Of a stretch of 64,000 nt of DNA, positions 1-8,600 are shown piece by piece; positions within the stretch are counted from its first letter, which is position 1, and each line of letters starts with the position of its first letter. The stretch spans positions 227,629 to 291,628 of the forward strand of contig NZ_JBFWFX010000002.1 of assembly GCF_050286925.1 (NCBI RefSeq). The letters run 5' to 3'. This stretch comes from Caloranaerobacter sp050286925. Lineage in GTDB: Bacteria; Bacillota; Clostridia; Tissierellales; Thermohalobacteraceae. The notes beneath the pieces were generated by a model, which was not told the DNA's origin, did not search any database, and saw nothing but the letters and a program-made list of their open reading frames with translations. The position numbers and the translations under genes are program-made.

Positions 1-1864
1 AAGCAGCTACTTCTTCAGCACTTGCAGCTGATTCTTCTGAAACGGCTGATATACTTTGAATTTCATCTACCATATTATTAGTTTCACCTTTAACTTTTCC
101 AATAGCTTCAGCTATATCATTAACTTGATTTAATACTTTATTTATAGAATCAGAGATTTTATAGAATGCATCAGTTGTATTTTGGCTAAGACTTTCTTGT
201 TCTTTAAAGATTTTTAATGTATCTCTTGTAACTGCTACAACATTTTTAATGTCGTTAATCATATCTGTTAGTATATTGTTTATTTGTTCAACAGACTCTT
301 GAGATTGTTCTGCAAGTTTTCTTATTTCATCGGCAACAACACTAAATCCACGTCCAGCTTCACCCGCTCTGGCTGCTTCTATAGAAGCATTTAAAGCTAG
401 TAAATTCGTCTGTTCTGCAATAGAGCTTATAAGATTTGTTATTTGACTAATCTCTTCAGATTTTTTATTTAGGTTTTCTATTGAATTAGAAACATTTTTA
501 ATTGCTTCAGCACTTTGTTTAAGTTTGTTATTTTGATTATTAATTATTTCAATTCCATGATCAGCTAATAATTTTGATTCATTTGATATTTTAGCAGATT
601 CTATTGATTTATTAGAAATAGTTTCAATAGATTTTACTATTTCATTAACTGAATTAGAAGTATTTTCAATGCTAGTAGCTTGTGCACTGCTACCAGAAGC
701 AAGTTCGTCGATTGCTACAGCTATTTGCTCTGATATTTCGCTTACCTGAGATGAAGATTCTGAAAGATTTAACGCTGCTTTATTAACTTTTTCAGAAGCT
801 ATATTGATATTATTTAATAAGCTTTTGAGGTTATTATTCATCTTTTTAAAAGCAAAAGCTAATTCTCCTATTTCATCTTTGCTTTTTATATCTACATTTT
901 GAGTTAAATCTCCTTCAGACAATCTATTAGCGAAAAAAACTAATCTTGCTATTGGTTTTGTTATACTCAAAGAAAATATGTATCCAATTGCTGATGCGGC
1001 TAAAATGATTATAATTGTTATTATAAATGTAAATAGTCTGGCTTTGTTAAGTGGAGCAAAAGCTTCTTCATAAGGTTGCTGAACTATTACGCCACCGTTA
1101 AGAATAGGTACAGGTCTATATGAACCATAGTATTTTATTCCATCAATTTCGTATATTGTAGTTCCGGTTTTCTTTTTAAGAACTTCTTTCACAGGAGCTA
1201 TATCAGAATATGATATTCTTTCTTCAATTATACTTTTATTTGGATGAGCAAGTACTTTACCTTCAGAATCTACAACAAAACCGAAACCTGTTTTACCAAT
1301 AGTTATTTCTTTTCTAAACTTTTCAATAGAACTTAAATCTACAAAAGCACCTAATATAGCAATCATTTTATTGTTGTTATCAAAAATAGGAGTTGCGATT
1401 GCTAAAGATGGTCTGGCAGTAGTTTTTGAAATCAAGATATCACTTATTACTGTTTTCTTTTTTTCTTTTACATCTTTTATGTACTGACGTTTAGATAAAT
1501 CTGAGTAAAAAGTTCTACCATCAGATCTTGCTATCTGATAACCTTTTAAATTGGTTACAAATAGTAAGGAAAAGTCTGGTTGTTTAGCTTTTATAGATTC
1601 CAATATTTTAGTTTGCGAGTCTTTGTCTAAAGAAGTAATACCTTCAAGGTTGGAAATTGATTCTAATAATTTGATTTTTTCGTATAGAAATGTTTCAATT
1701 TGATTTGACAAAATTTTAGCTAGATGATTACTGGTATCTTCTAATTCATTTAAAATAGCTTCTTTTTGATTAAAATATGAAATTAGTCCAGATGTTGTTG
1801 ATGATAAAAATACTAGTGCGATAATTATAAGAATAAGTTTTGTTTTTAGCTTTATGTTTTTCAA
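1..1864 (-). CDS. Methyl-accepting chemotaxis protein (3' end outside window)
   Basis: Transmembrane chemoreceptor that relays ligand binding to the CheA/CheW kinase complex. The minus-strand frame runs unbroken off the left edge (about 621 codons present). It opens with TTG at 1864 behind GGAGG. Visible order: membrane segment at about residues 7-28, a large extracellular Cache-like sensor to about 270 (it contains the phrases FGFVVDSEGKVLAHP and YYGSYRPVP, typical of dCache_1), a second membrane segment at about 275-298, a HAMP linker, then the coiled-coil signalling domain with the highly conserved hairpin tip ALNASIEAARAGEAGRGF near residues 490-520. Ligand unknown. It is transcribed divergently from the aldehyde dehydrogenase gene. 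The C-terminal part lies beyond base 1. Confidence 0.93.
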   Translation of the reverse strand, partial: MKNIKLKTKLILIIIALVFLSSTTSGLISYFNQKEAILNELEDTSNHLAKILSNQIETFLYEKIKLLESISNLEGITSLDKDSQTKILESIKAKQPDFSLLFVTNLKGYQIARSDGRTFYSDLSKRQYIKDVKEKKKTVISDILISKTTARPSLAIATPIFDNNNKMIAILGAFVDLSSIEKFRKEITIGKTGFGFVVDSEGKVLAHPNKSIIEERISYSDIAPVKEVLKKKTGTTIYEIDGIKYYGSYRPVPILNGGVIVQQPYEEAFAPLNKARLFTFIITIIIILAASAIGYIFSLSITKPIARLVFFANRLSEGDLTQNVDIKSKDEIGELAFAFKKMNNNLKSLLNNINIASEKVNKAALNLSESSSQVSEISEQIAVAIDELASGSSAQATSIENTSNSVNEIVKSIETISNKSIESAKISNESKLLADHGIEIINNQNNKLKQSAEAIKNVSNSIENLNKKSEEISQITNLISSIAEQTNLLALNASIEAARAGEAGRGFSVVADEIRKLAEQSQESVEQINNILTDMINDIKNVVAVTRDTLKIFKEQESLSQNTTDAFYKISDSINKVLNQVNDIAEAIGKVKGETNNMVDEIQSISAVSEESAASAEEVAA

Positions 1865-1965
1865 TGTTAATCCTCCTAACATATTAATCTAATATAAAAT
1901 AACACATAACTAGAAAAATTCGACAGAATATAAGTAAATCCTTCAAAAAGTTTAAAAAAGATTAA

Positions 1966-1994
1966 TTTACTTTTTTATGGCTAATATATATAAT
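1966..1994 (+). promoter_or_regulatory. Candidate sigma-A promoter for the aldehyde dehydrogenase
   Basis: TTTACT, 17-nt spacer, TATAAT. Transcription would begin near 2000, inside or next to a 22-bp repeat shared with IS remnants elsewhere in the window. By eye only. Confidence 0.5.
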
Positions 1995-1997
1995 AAT

Positions 1998-2019
1998 AGA
2001 ACAAAATCTTCGATTTAAA
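1998..2019 (-). repeat. 22-bp dispersed repeat (inverted copy of IS-remnant end)
   Basis: The reverse complement of this 22-mer occurs exactly at 22494-22515 and nearly exactly at 54767-54788, where it closes a ~90-bp conserved block. The core reads AATCGAAGATTTTGTTCT on the minus strand. It is probably the footprint of an insertion-sequence end, here lying at the presumed transcription start of the downstream gene. Confidence 0.6.
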
Positions 2020-2050
2020 AAATTTCTTTATATTTATGAGGGGGGTTAGT

Positions 2051-3421
2051 ATGGATGAAATAAAAAAATTAATTAATAAACAGAGAGAATATTTTGGGAA
2101 AGGTATTACTTTAGATATAGATTTTAGAATTAATATGTTAAAAGTATTGAGAAGAGCAATAATAGAAAATGAAAGACTGATTTTAAAGGCTTTAAAAGAA
2201 GATTTAAATAAATCTGATTTTGAGGGGTATGAAACAGAAATAGGAATTGTATTAGATGAAATAAGATATATTATAAAAAATTTAAGATCTTGGACTAAGC
2301 CTAAAAAGGTAAAAACTCCAATAACTCAATTTATATCAAATAGTTACATCTATTCAGAACCTTATGGCGTAACTTTGATTATTGCTCCTTGGAATTATCC
2401 GTTTCAACTAGTTATGGCTCCACTTATAGGTTCTATTTCTGCTGGGAACTGTTCTATTATAAAGCCTTCTGAGTATGCACCTAATACTTCTAAAATAATT
2501 TCTAAAATTATTTCAGATAACTTTGAAGAAGAATTTATAGCTGTAGTTGAAGGTGGAATTGAAGTAAATAAGGCTCTTCTTAAAGAAAAGTTTGATTATA
2601 TTTTCTTTACAGGTAGCGTTAATGTAGGCAAAATTGTAATGGAAGCTGCTTCAAAGCATTTAACACCTGTTACACTTGAATTAGGAGGAAAAAGCCCATG
2701 TATAGTAGACGAAGATGCAGATATTGAATTAGCTGCAAAGAGAATTGTATGGGGAAAATTTTTAAATGCTGGACAGACTTGTGTAGCTCCTGATTATTTA
2801 TATCTTCATAAGAATATAAAAGACTATTTTATAAAGAATGCTATTAAGTTTATAAAAGAGTTCTTTGGGGAAAATCCTTTGAAAAGTGAGGATTATCCAA
2901 GAATCATTAATATAAAGCATTTCAATAGATTAAAAAATCTATTGAAAGACGGAGACATATTATATGGTGGAGATTTTGACGAAGAAAAGCTATATATTGC
3001 ACCAACAATAATAGATAATATAACTTGGGAAGATTCTATAATGCAGGAAGAAATATTTGGTCCTATTTTACCTTTATTGGTATTTGAAGAATTAGACGAA
3101 GTAATAAAAACTGTTAATACCCATCCTAAGCCCTTAGCTTTATATTATTTTTCAAATGATAAAGAAAAGCAGGAACGTGTAATAAAAGAGATTTCTTTTG
3201 GTGGAGGATGTATAAATGATACTATAGTGCATCTTGCTACACCATATCTTCCTTTTGGTGGTGTTGGGAATAGTGGCATGGGTAGTTATCATGGGAAAGC
3301 GAGCTTTGATACTTTTTCGCATAAAAAAAGTGTGCTAAAAAAATCTAATTTGATAGATATTTCTCTTAGGTATCCACCATATAGAGGCAAGATTAAGTTA
3401 TTGAGAAAAATATTAAAGTAA
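2051..3421 (+). CDS. Class 3 aldehyde dehydrogenase (NAD(P)+)
   Basis: Oxidises aldehydes to carboxylates, probably fatty or other medium-chain aldehydes; cytoplasmic, possibly membrane-associated. 456 residues, usual for the ALDH3 family. Visible motifs: PWNYPFQL near 115, FTGSVNVGK near 188, the general-base Glu in LELGGKSP (E210), the catalytic Cys in NAGQTC (C244), and the C-terminal PFGGVGNSGMGSYHGK signature of class 3 enzymes. ATG 2051 is preferred over the upstream in-frame ATG at 2036 because GAGGGGGG (2038-2045) is correctly spaced from it and the upstream ATG lies in front of that site. Monocistronic, closed by a hairpin at 3428-3449. Confidence 0.92.
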   Translation: MDEIKKLINKQREYFGKGITLDIDFRINMLKVLRRAIIENERLILKALKEDLNKSDFEGYETEIGIVLDEIRYIIKNLRSWTKPKKVKTPITQFISNSYIYSEPYGVTLIIAPWNYPFQLVMAPLIGSISAGNCSIIKPSEYAPNTSKIISKIISDNFEEEFIAVVEGGIEVNKALLKEKFDYIFFTGSVNVGKIVMEAASKHLTPVTLELGGKSPCIVDEDADIELAAKRIVWGKFLNAGQTCVAPDYLYLHKNIKDYFIKNAIKFIKEFFGENPLKSEDYPRIINIKHFNRLKNLLKDGDILYGGDFDEEKLYIAPTIIDNITWEDSIMQEEIFGPILPLLVFEELDEVIKTVNTHPKPLALYYFSNDKEKQERVIKEISFGGGCINDTIVHLATPYLPFGGVGNSGMGSYHGKASFDTFSHKKSVLKKSNLIDISLRYPPYRGKIKLLRKILK

Positions 3422-3427
3422 TTTAGA

Positions 3428-3449
3428 GGCTTAGCATGAGCGCTAAGCC
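3428..3449 (+). terminator. Hairpin terminator after aldehyde dehydrogenase
   Basis: Perfect 8-bp stem GGCTTAGC/GCTAAGCC with a 6-nt loop, followed by an AT-rich stretch rather than a clean T-run. It lies between convergent genes and may serve both. Confidence 0.6.
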
Positions 3450-3456
3450 ATATTAT

Positions 3457-3717
3457 TTATCTTTTATATTTAAATAGATGAACAGTAGGAATTTCATAGT
3501 TAAAGTTAAATAGCTCTGGATAATTCATATAAAAATTACCATTTATAGTTGAAGAAGTATGAGTATAAGGCATTGTATTTTTTCCACTAGCATTGTTAGT
3601 ATATCCTTCTGGCGTTATATCAGTATATAGTGTTCCCATTTGTTCTTTTATTTCAGCTATACTTTTTAATTCAACAGGTTCAGGAGATTGTAAGTTATTA
3701 TTTTTTGCTTTTTTCAT
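3457..3717 (-). CDS. Small hypothetical protein, aromatic/Asn-rich C-terminus
   Basis: 86 residues from ATG 3717, with AGAGG about 7 nt upstream; the GTG at 3726 overlaps that site and is less likely. Not recognised. It begins with a Lys/Asn-rich stretch (MKKAKNNNLQ), continues with a helical acidic part (about 11-30), and ends in a Thr/Ser/Asn/Tyr-rich tail with FNFNYEIPTVHLFKYKR. No signal peptide, membrane segment or Cys. A 9-bp hairpin (3744-3767) lies just upstream in its leader. No recognisable partner gene. The leader-plus-tail shape recalls ribosomally made peptide precursors, but no modifying enzyme is adjacent. Confidence 0.55.
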   Translation of the reverse strand: MKKAKNNNLQSPEPVELKSIAEIKEQMGTLYTDITPEGYTNNASGKNTMPYTHTSSTINGNFYMNYPELFNFNYEIPTVHLFKYKR

Positions 3718-3743
3718 ATTTTGCACCTCTACTTTTAATTAAT

Positions 3744-3767
3744 AAGGTCAGGACTATCCCTGACCTT
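3744..3767 (-). promoter_or_regulatory. Leader hairpin upstream of small orphan gene
   Basis: Perfect 9-bp inverted repeat AAGGTCAGG/CCTGACCTT with a 6-nt loop, about 30 nt upstream of the start of the minus-strand gene. It could be a leader attenuator or a stabilising structure. On the plus strand it is followed only by a loose T-rich region. Confidence 0.45.
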
Positions 3768-3930
3768 TATTCATATTTATTTTTTGTATATATATGAAAA
3801 AATATATTAGAAATTTATGGGAATTAAAAAGGATAATTTTTGTGGGTAATTATTTTTATTTTAAATATTTTCTGTTCATTTAGCTTTTTATAATTTTAAT
3901 AACAGTAAGTTTATCCAGAAAATTCCCATA

Positions 3931-3959
3931 TTGATATATTGTTCTAAATGTTTTAAAAT
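3931..3959 (+). promoter_or_regulatory. Possible promoter for MFS transporter
   Basis: TTGATA, 17-nt spacer, TAAAAT. It lies about 110 nt before the MFS start in the ~300-nt divergent intergenic region (3768-4066), where I see no other structure. Confidence 0.35.
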
Positions 3960-4066
3960 AAAAAAGGGGAAGGGGGCTTTTTAGAATGAGTTGATTAATT
4001 TTTTTTAATTAATGATAGAAAATATGATTATTGTATATTTATTCATAGCATCATAGGGGGATATAT

Positions 4067-5236
4067 ATGAGAGAAAAAAAGAATATTTATTTAATGTATT
4101 TAATTATATTTTTACAAGGATTTGTATTTTATGGGCCTATTGCTACTATATATAGACGAGCAAGGGGACTTTCTCTTTATGAAATATTTATACTTAGCTC
4201 TATATCTTTAATACTCATGATTGTTTTTGAAATACCATGGGGTTGGTTTGCAGATAGATATGGATATAAACGTACTTTGATATTATCAAATTTTATGTTT
4301 TTTTTATCGAAAATAATATTTTACTTTGCTGATTCTTTTTTATTTTTTTTGATAGAAACTTTATTAATGGCAATATCAATTTCAGGTATTTCGGGATGTG
4401 ATATAGCATTGATATATTCTTCTATTAATAAAGAAGATGGAGAAAAAATAATCGGAAGGTATAATGCTGCTGGTACTGCTGGATTTTTTATTGCTTCTTT
4501 TCTTTCAACTATAATTATTGCAAAATCTATAGATTATGCAGCATTATTGACAATAATACCATATGGATTGGCAGCATTTTTGACTCTATTTATTAAGGAT
4601 GTAAATGACTATTCACAGGAAAAATTAACGTTGAAAAAAAGTTTTAAGAACGTGTTAAACAAAAAATGGATGTTAGTATTTGTTATAGCTATAGCCTTTG
4701 TTCAAGAAGTACAGCATATGATAACTGTATTTTTAAATCAGCCTCAATATTTAAAAAGCGGCATTAATTTAAAATATTTTGGAATACTAATGGCTATTAT
4801 GCAGACGATAAGTATGGTTTCTGTAAAAGCATATAGACTTACTCAAAAACTCGGAAGAGAAAAAAGTTTAAAAACGTTATTTTTAATTATTGGTATATGT
4901 AGTTTTATATTATCGTATATTAATAATCCTATTTTAAGTGTTTTACTTATCGCAACTGTTACTGGTAGCTTTGCTTTAATTCATCCTATAGCTGTAAACA
5001 TAGAAAATCAATCAATAGTTACAAACGATAGAGCAACTATTTTGTCAATATATGCTATGATGAATAATGTTGTAGCAGCTCTTATAAACATAATTGTTGG
5101 TAAGGCAACAGACGTTTCTATTGAATTTGCTTTTAGAACTTCTAGTATTATTGTATTTCTGGGGCTTATAACGTTGATAGTATTTTTTTCAAACTATAAT
5201 GTTATATTTTCAAGTAACGAAGATTTAATATCATGA
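4067..5236 (+). CDS. Major facilitator superfamily transporter
   Basis: 389-residue integral membrane protein with about 11-12 hydrophobic segments and the MFS loop 2-3 motif GWFADRYGYKRT at about residues 60-71. Probably a proton-coupled exporter or uptake carrier; the substrate cannot be read from the sequence. The start ATG follows a GGGGG-containing site. It stands alone, and its stop codon lies inside the terminator stem. Confidence 0.85.
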   Translation: MREKKNIYLMYLIIFLQGFVFYGPIATIYRRARGLSLYEIFILSSISLILMIVFEIPWGWFADRYGYKRTLILSNFMFFLSKIIFYFADSFLFFLIETLLMAISISGISGCDIALIYSSINKEDGEKIIGRYNAAGTAGFFIASFLSTIIIAKSIDYAALLTIIPYGLAAFLTLFIKDVNDYSQEKLTLKKSFKNVLNKKWMLVFVIAIAFVQEVQHMITVFLNQPQYLKSGINLKYFGILMAIMQTISMVSVKAYRLTQKLGREKSLKTLFLIIGICSFILSYINNPILSVLLIATVTGSFALIHPIAVNIENQSIVTNDRATILSIYAMMNNVVAALINIIVGKATDVSIEFAFRTSSIIVFLGLITLIVFFSNYNVIFSSNEDLIS

Positions 5237-5261
5237 GTATTATTCTAAATACTCATGATAT
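5228..5261 (+). terminator. Terminator overlapping the MFS stop codon
   Basis: 13-14-bp stem (ATATCATGAGTAT and its complement) with a 6-nt loop, followed by TTCTTTTATAT. The TGA stop (5234-5236) is in the left arm. Confidence 0.8.
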
Positions 5262-5310
5262 TCTTTTATATATAAAATCTAAAATATAAAAATTTTAGGA
5301 GAAATATTTA

Positions 5311-5412
5311 ATAAAGGAAAAGATTTTAATTGTTGATGATGAAGAAGATATAGTTTCTTTTATAAAGGATTTTTTAGAAGAAGATTATGAAATTCTTTGC
5401 ACATACGATTGA
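5311..5412 (+). pseudogene. Response-regulator receiver-domain fragment
   Basis: 33 codons beginning near ATA 5311 behind AGGAG (5298-5302) translate to KEKILIVDDEEDIVSFIKDF and onwards before TGA 5410. This is the first beta strand, acidic pocket (DDEE) and first helix of a CheY-like receiver domain. It ends before the phosphoacceptor Asp and has no output domain. No ATG/GTG/TTG start is visible, so this looks like a truncated remnant between the MFS gene and the pullulanase promoter. Confidence 0.7.
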
Positions 5413-5426
5413 ACATGAATATTTAG

Positions 5427-5455
5427 TTGACAAGTTAAGTTTTGTATTCTAAAAT
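5427..5455 (+). promoter_or_regulatory. Promoter of the pullulanase gene
   Basis: TTGACA, 17-nt spacer, TAAAAT: near-consensus sigma-A promoter. Predicted start near 5462, giving a ~180-nt leader containing two LacI-type operators. Confidence 0.75.
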
Positions 5456-5502
5456 TATATATAAATATAGAAAATTTTGCATGTTTTTTATTTTTGTAAT
5501 TT

Positions 5503-5516
5503 TGCAACCGTTTGCA
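5503..5516 (+). promoter_or_regulatory. LacI-family operator 1
   Basis: TGCAACCGTTTGCA: imperfect palindrome with the central CG typical of LacI/GalR operators. It lies downstream of the promoter, where a bound repressor would block transcription. Confidence 0.65.
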
Positions 5517-5545
5517 CATGTTTTGTTTTTAATTTTTTTACATTC

Positions 5546-5561
5546 ATGCAATCGTTTGCAT
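5546..5561 (+). promoter_or_regulatory. LacI-family operator 2
   Basis: ATGCAATCGTTTGCAT: 16-bp near-palindrome of the same type as operator 1. The two centres are 44 bp apart, about four helical turns, compatible with cooperative binding by a maltose/starch-responsive LacI-family repressor. No such regulator is encoded in the window. Confidence 0.65.
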
Positions 5562-5645
5562 GACTTTCAGAAAGATGAGGAGGTATTTATAAAAGAGTTT
5601 TTTACAATGTTTACTCAAATACTATTTAAGAAAGGAGAGTTTTAA

Positions 5646-8600
5646 ATGTTTAACAGAAGCAGAAAAATTATTTCTCTATTGCTAGTAACTATTATGATAT
5701 TTGGGATGTTTTTAGGAATCATACCAAATACATCTGTAGAAGCAAGTTCTAATAATATTATTATTGACGGCAGCTTTGATGATGCATGGAATAGTATACC
5801 TATAATAGGCAATTCACCAAGTAGTGGATGGGTAGATTCTAATATTGATAATCTACGTTTATACAATGATTCTGAATATTTATTTTTCTGGATAGACGCT
5901 GTAAACGTTCCCAATTGGGGAGAAAATGGGATGTTTATTGATATTGCACTTAATGTAAATGATGAGGATTCGGGGATATCTTCTAATCCGTGGGGAGCCC
6001 AGTTTAATTTTGATGGTACAAGTGCAAAACCAAATTATCATATTATGATGAGAGTAAAAAATGATAATGAGGTTAATGGAGCTGCTTTATATTCTTCATC
6101 AGATTTTACAAATCCTATATTAGCAACTTGGACTAATTTAAAAGGTGCAGAGTTTGCTTTAGATAGAAATAAAGGATTTGAAGGAAAGATACCTTTAAAA
6201 GAAATGGGACTTAAAAATGGGGATAAGTTGAAGGCTATTGTAGTTTTAAGTGGAAACAATGGAGAGCATGGAGCTTTTGATGTTATTCCATCTGCTGAAG
6301 GAAATACAATTGCAAAGAGTTGGAATGAAAGTTCAAATCCAAATATCCAATCAATATATAGTAGCACATATGTAATAACAGGAATTGAAGAGCCTAAAAC
6401 ATTAGAAGTTGTATCTACTAAACCTTACGACGGAGAAAATAATGTAAGTGTAGATTTAGATAAAATAGAAATAGATTTTTCTGAAGATATAAATTTATTA
6501 TCAGCTGAAGACATTACTGTAAGTGGTGAAGTATATAGTGCTGTATATAGTGAAGGTTCAAAATTGATACTTAATTTAGAAGAACCTTTAAAATATGATA
6601 CTACTTATACTGTTAATATACCAGAGGGAGCAGTTAAAGGGTTAAATACCGAAACTACAAACAAGCAAATAAGTTTTTCTTTTACTACAGAAACAGCTTT
6701 AAAAAGTCCTGTGGTAGATAAAAATGAAGTTACTTTCATTTATAAAGGCGATAATAATACTAAAGATGTAAAAGTAGCAGGAGCATTTAATAACTGGGCT
6801 ACAGATGGGGAGAATGCTATTATATTGACTAAAGGAGAAAATAATATCTGGACAAAAACACTCGATATTCCAACAGGTATATATGGTTATAAGTTTATAG
6901 TTGATGGAAATTGGATTTTAGATCCTCTAAATGATAAGAAGATAGCAGGAGGATATGGGGATGACAGTAAATTAATTGTTCCAGGGCTTATAATAGATAT
7001 TCCAGGAGAAGTTGAAAAAGGTGATACTGTTTCTCTAACAGCAAAGTTTTTAAATGAAGATGAAAGCGAAGAAATAGTTACTCCAACTTGGAAATTAGAT
7101 AAGACAGTAACAGGAGTAACATTAGATGGAAATAAACTTATAATCTCACAGGATGCACAAGTTGGTGATAAGTTTACAATAGAGGCAACTATAAATGGTT
7201 ATTCAGCAAAAAAAGAGATTACTATTTTAGAAAACATGTACACATACACAATTAACTATTATAGATATGATGGAAAACAAAAAGATTGGGATATGTGGAT
7301 TTGGGAGGACGGAAAAGAAGGTAATGCTTATCCATTTACTGGAATTGATGAAGATGGATTTGCAACTGCCACATACAAATTTCCATCTAAAAAAATAAAT
7401 ATAATAACAAGACCTGGTAATTGGTCAGAACAGGAAATGGATAGAGTTATTGAGATTAAAGAAGGAGATTCAGTAGAGGTTTGGATTATTCAAGGAGTAA
7501 GTGAAGTTTACTATAAAAGAGAAGATGCTGATATCTCTGCAAGGGTTCAGGCAGCAATGATGGACTCTTTAAATGAAATATATGTTACTACTACCCATGC
7601 TGTGGAAGATAGTGATTTGGAGACTTTCAGATTAATTGATGTGACAAATGGAAATAAGAATATACAAGTAAATGCAAGTTTGATAGGAGCAAATAAAGTT
7701 AAACTTACAGTACAAGATTCAGATTTGATAGACGTTAGAAATATATACAAGGTAGAGAGCGACAGGTTTAAAGGTTGTATAGTAACAATGAGAAAAATAT
7801 TAGACGACCCTAAATTTTACTATGATGGTAATGACTTAGGATTAACTTATACAAAGGAAAAGAGTACATTTAAGGTATGGGCACCTACGGCTAAAAAAGT
7901 GAGTGTTGCATTGTATGATGATGCTGGAGAATATAATTCGCTTGGAATTGTTGAAGACCATAGTGGTGGAAGAGAAATAGAAATGAGTCGTGAGGAGAAT
8001 GGAGTATGGACCTTAACTGTCAATGAAGATTTAAAAGGAAAATATTATATGTATAGAGTAGAATTTGCTGATGGTACAGTAAATTATGCAGTAGACCCAT
8101 ATGCAAGAGCAGTTTCTGCAAATGGTCAAAGAACAGCTATAGTTGATTTAGAAGAAACAAATTTTGAAGGTTGGAATCCAGAATATAAGCCACCTATGAT
8201 TAATCCGACAGATGCAATTATATATGAGCTACATGTAAGGGATTTCTCTATAGACGAAAATTCTGGAATAGTTAATAAGGGTAAATTCAAAGCATTTACA
8301 GAAACTGGCACAACATATAACGGTGTAAAAACTGGAATTGATAGTCTTGAGGAATTAGGAGTAACTCATGTTCACTTATTGCCTTCTTTTGATTTTAAGA
8401 CAGTAAATGAATTGACAGTAGATGATCCTGATTCAACAGATCCAAAATTTAACTGGGGATATGACCCACAAAACTATAATGTGCCAGAGGGTTCATATTC
8501 TACAGACCCACAAAACCCTATAGCACGAATAAAAGAATTTAAAGAAATGGTTCAAGCACTTCATGATAAAGGTATAAGAGTAATTATGGACGTAGTGTAT

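Noticed and set aside
5442..5645. 67-codon frame spanning the pullulanase operators
   Set aside because: Starts at GTG or TTG-type codon without ribosome site and overlaps promoter and operators; hydrophobic F/I-rich translation typical of AT-rich noncoding DNA.
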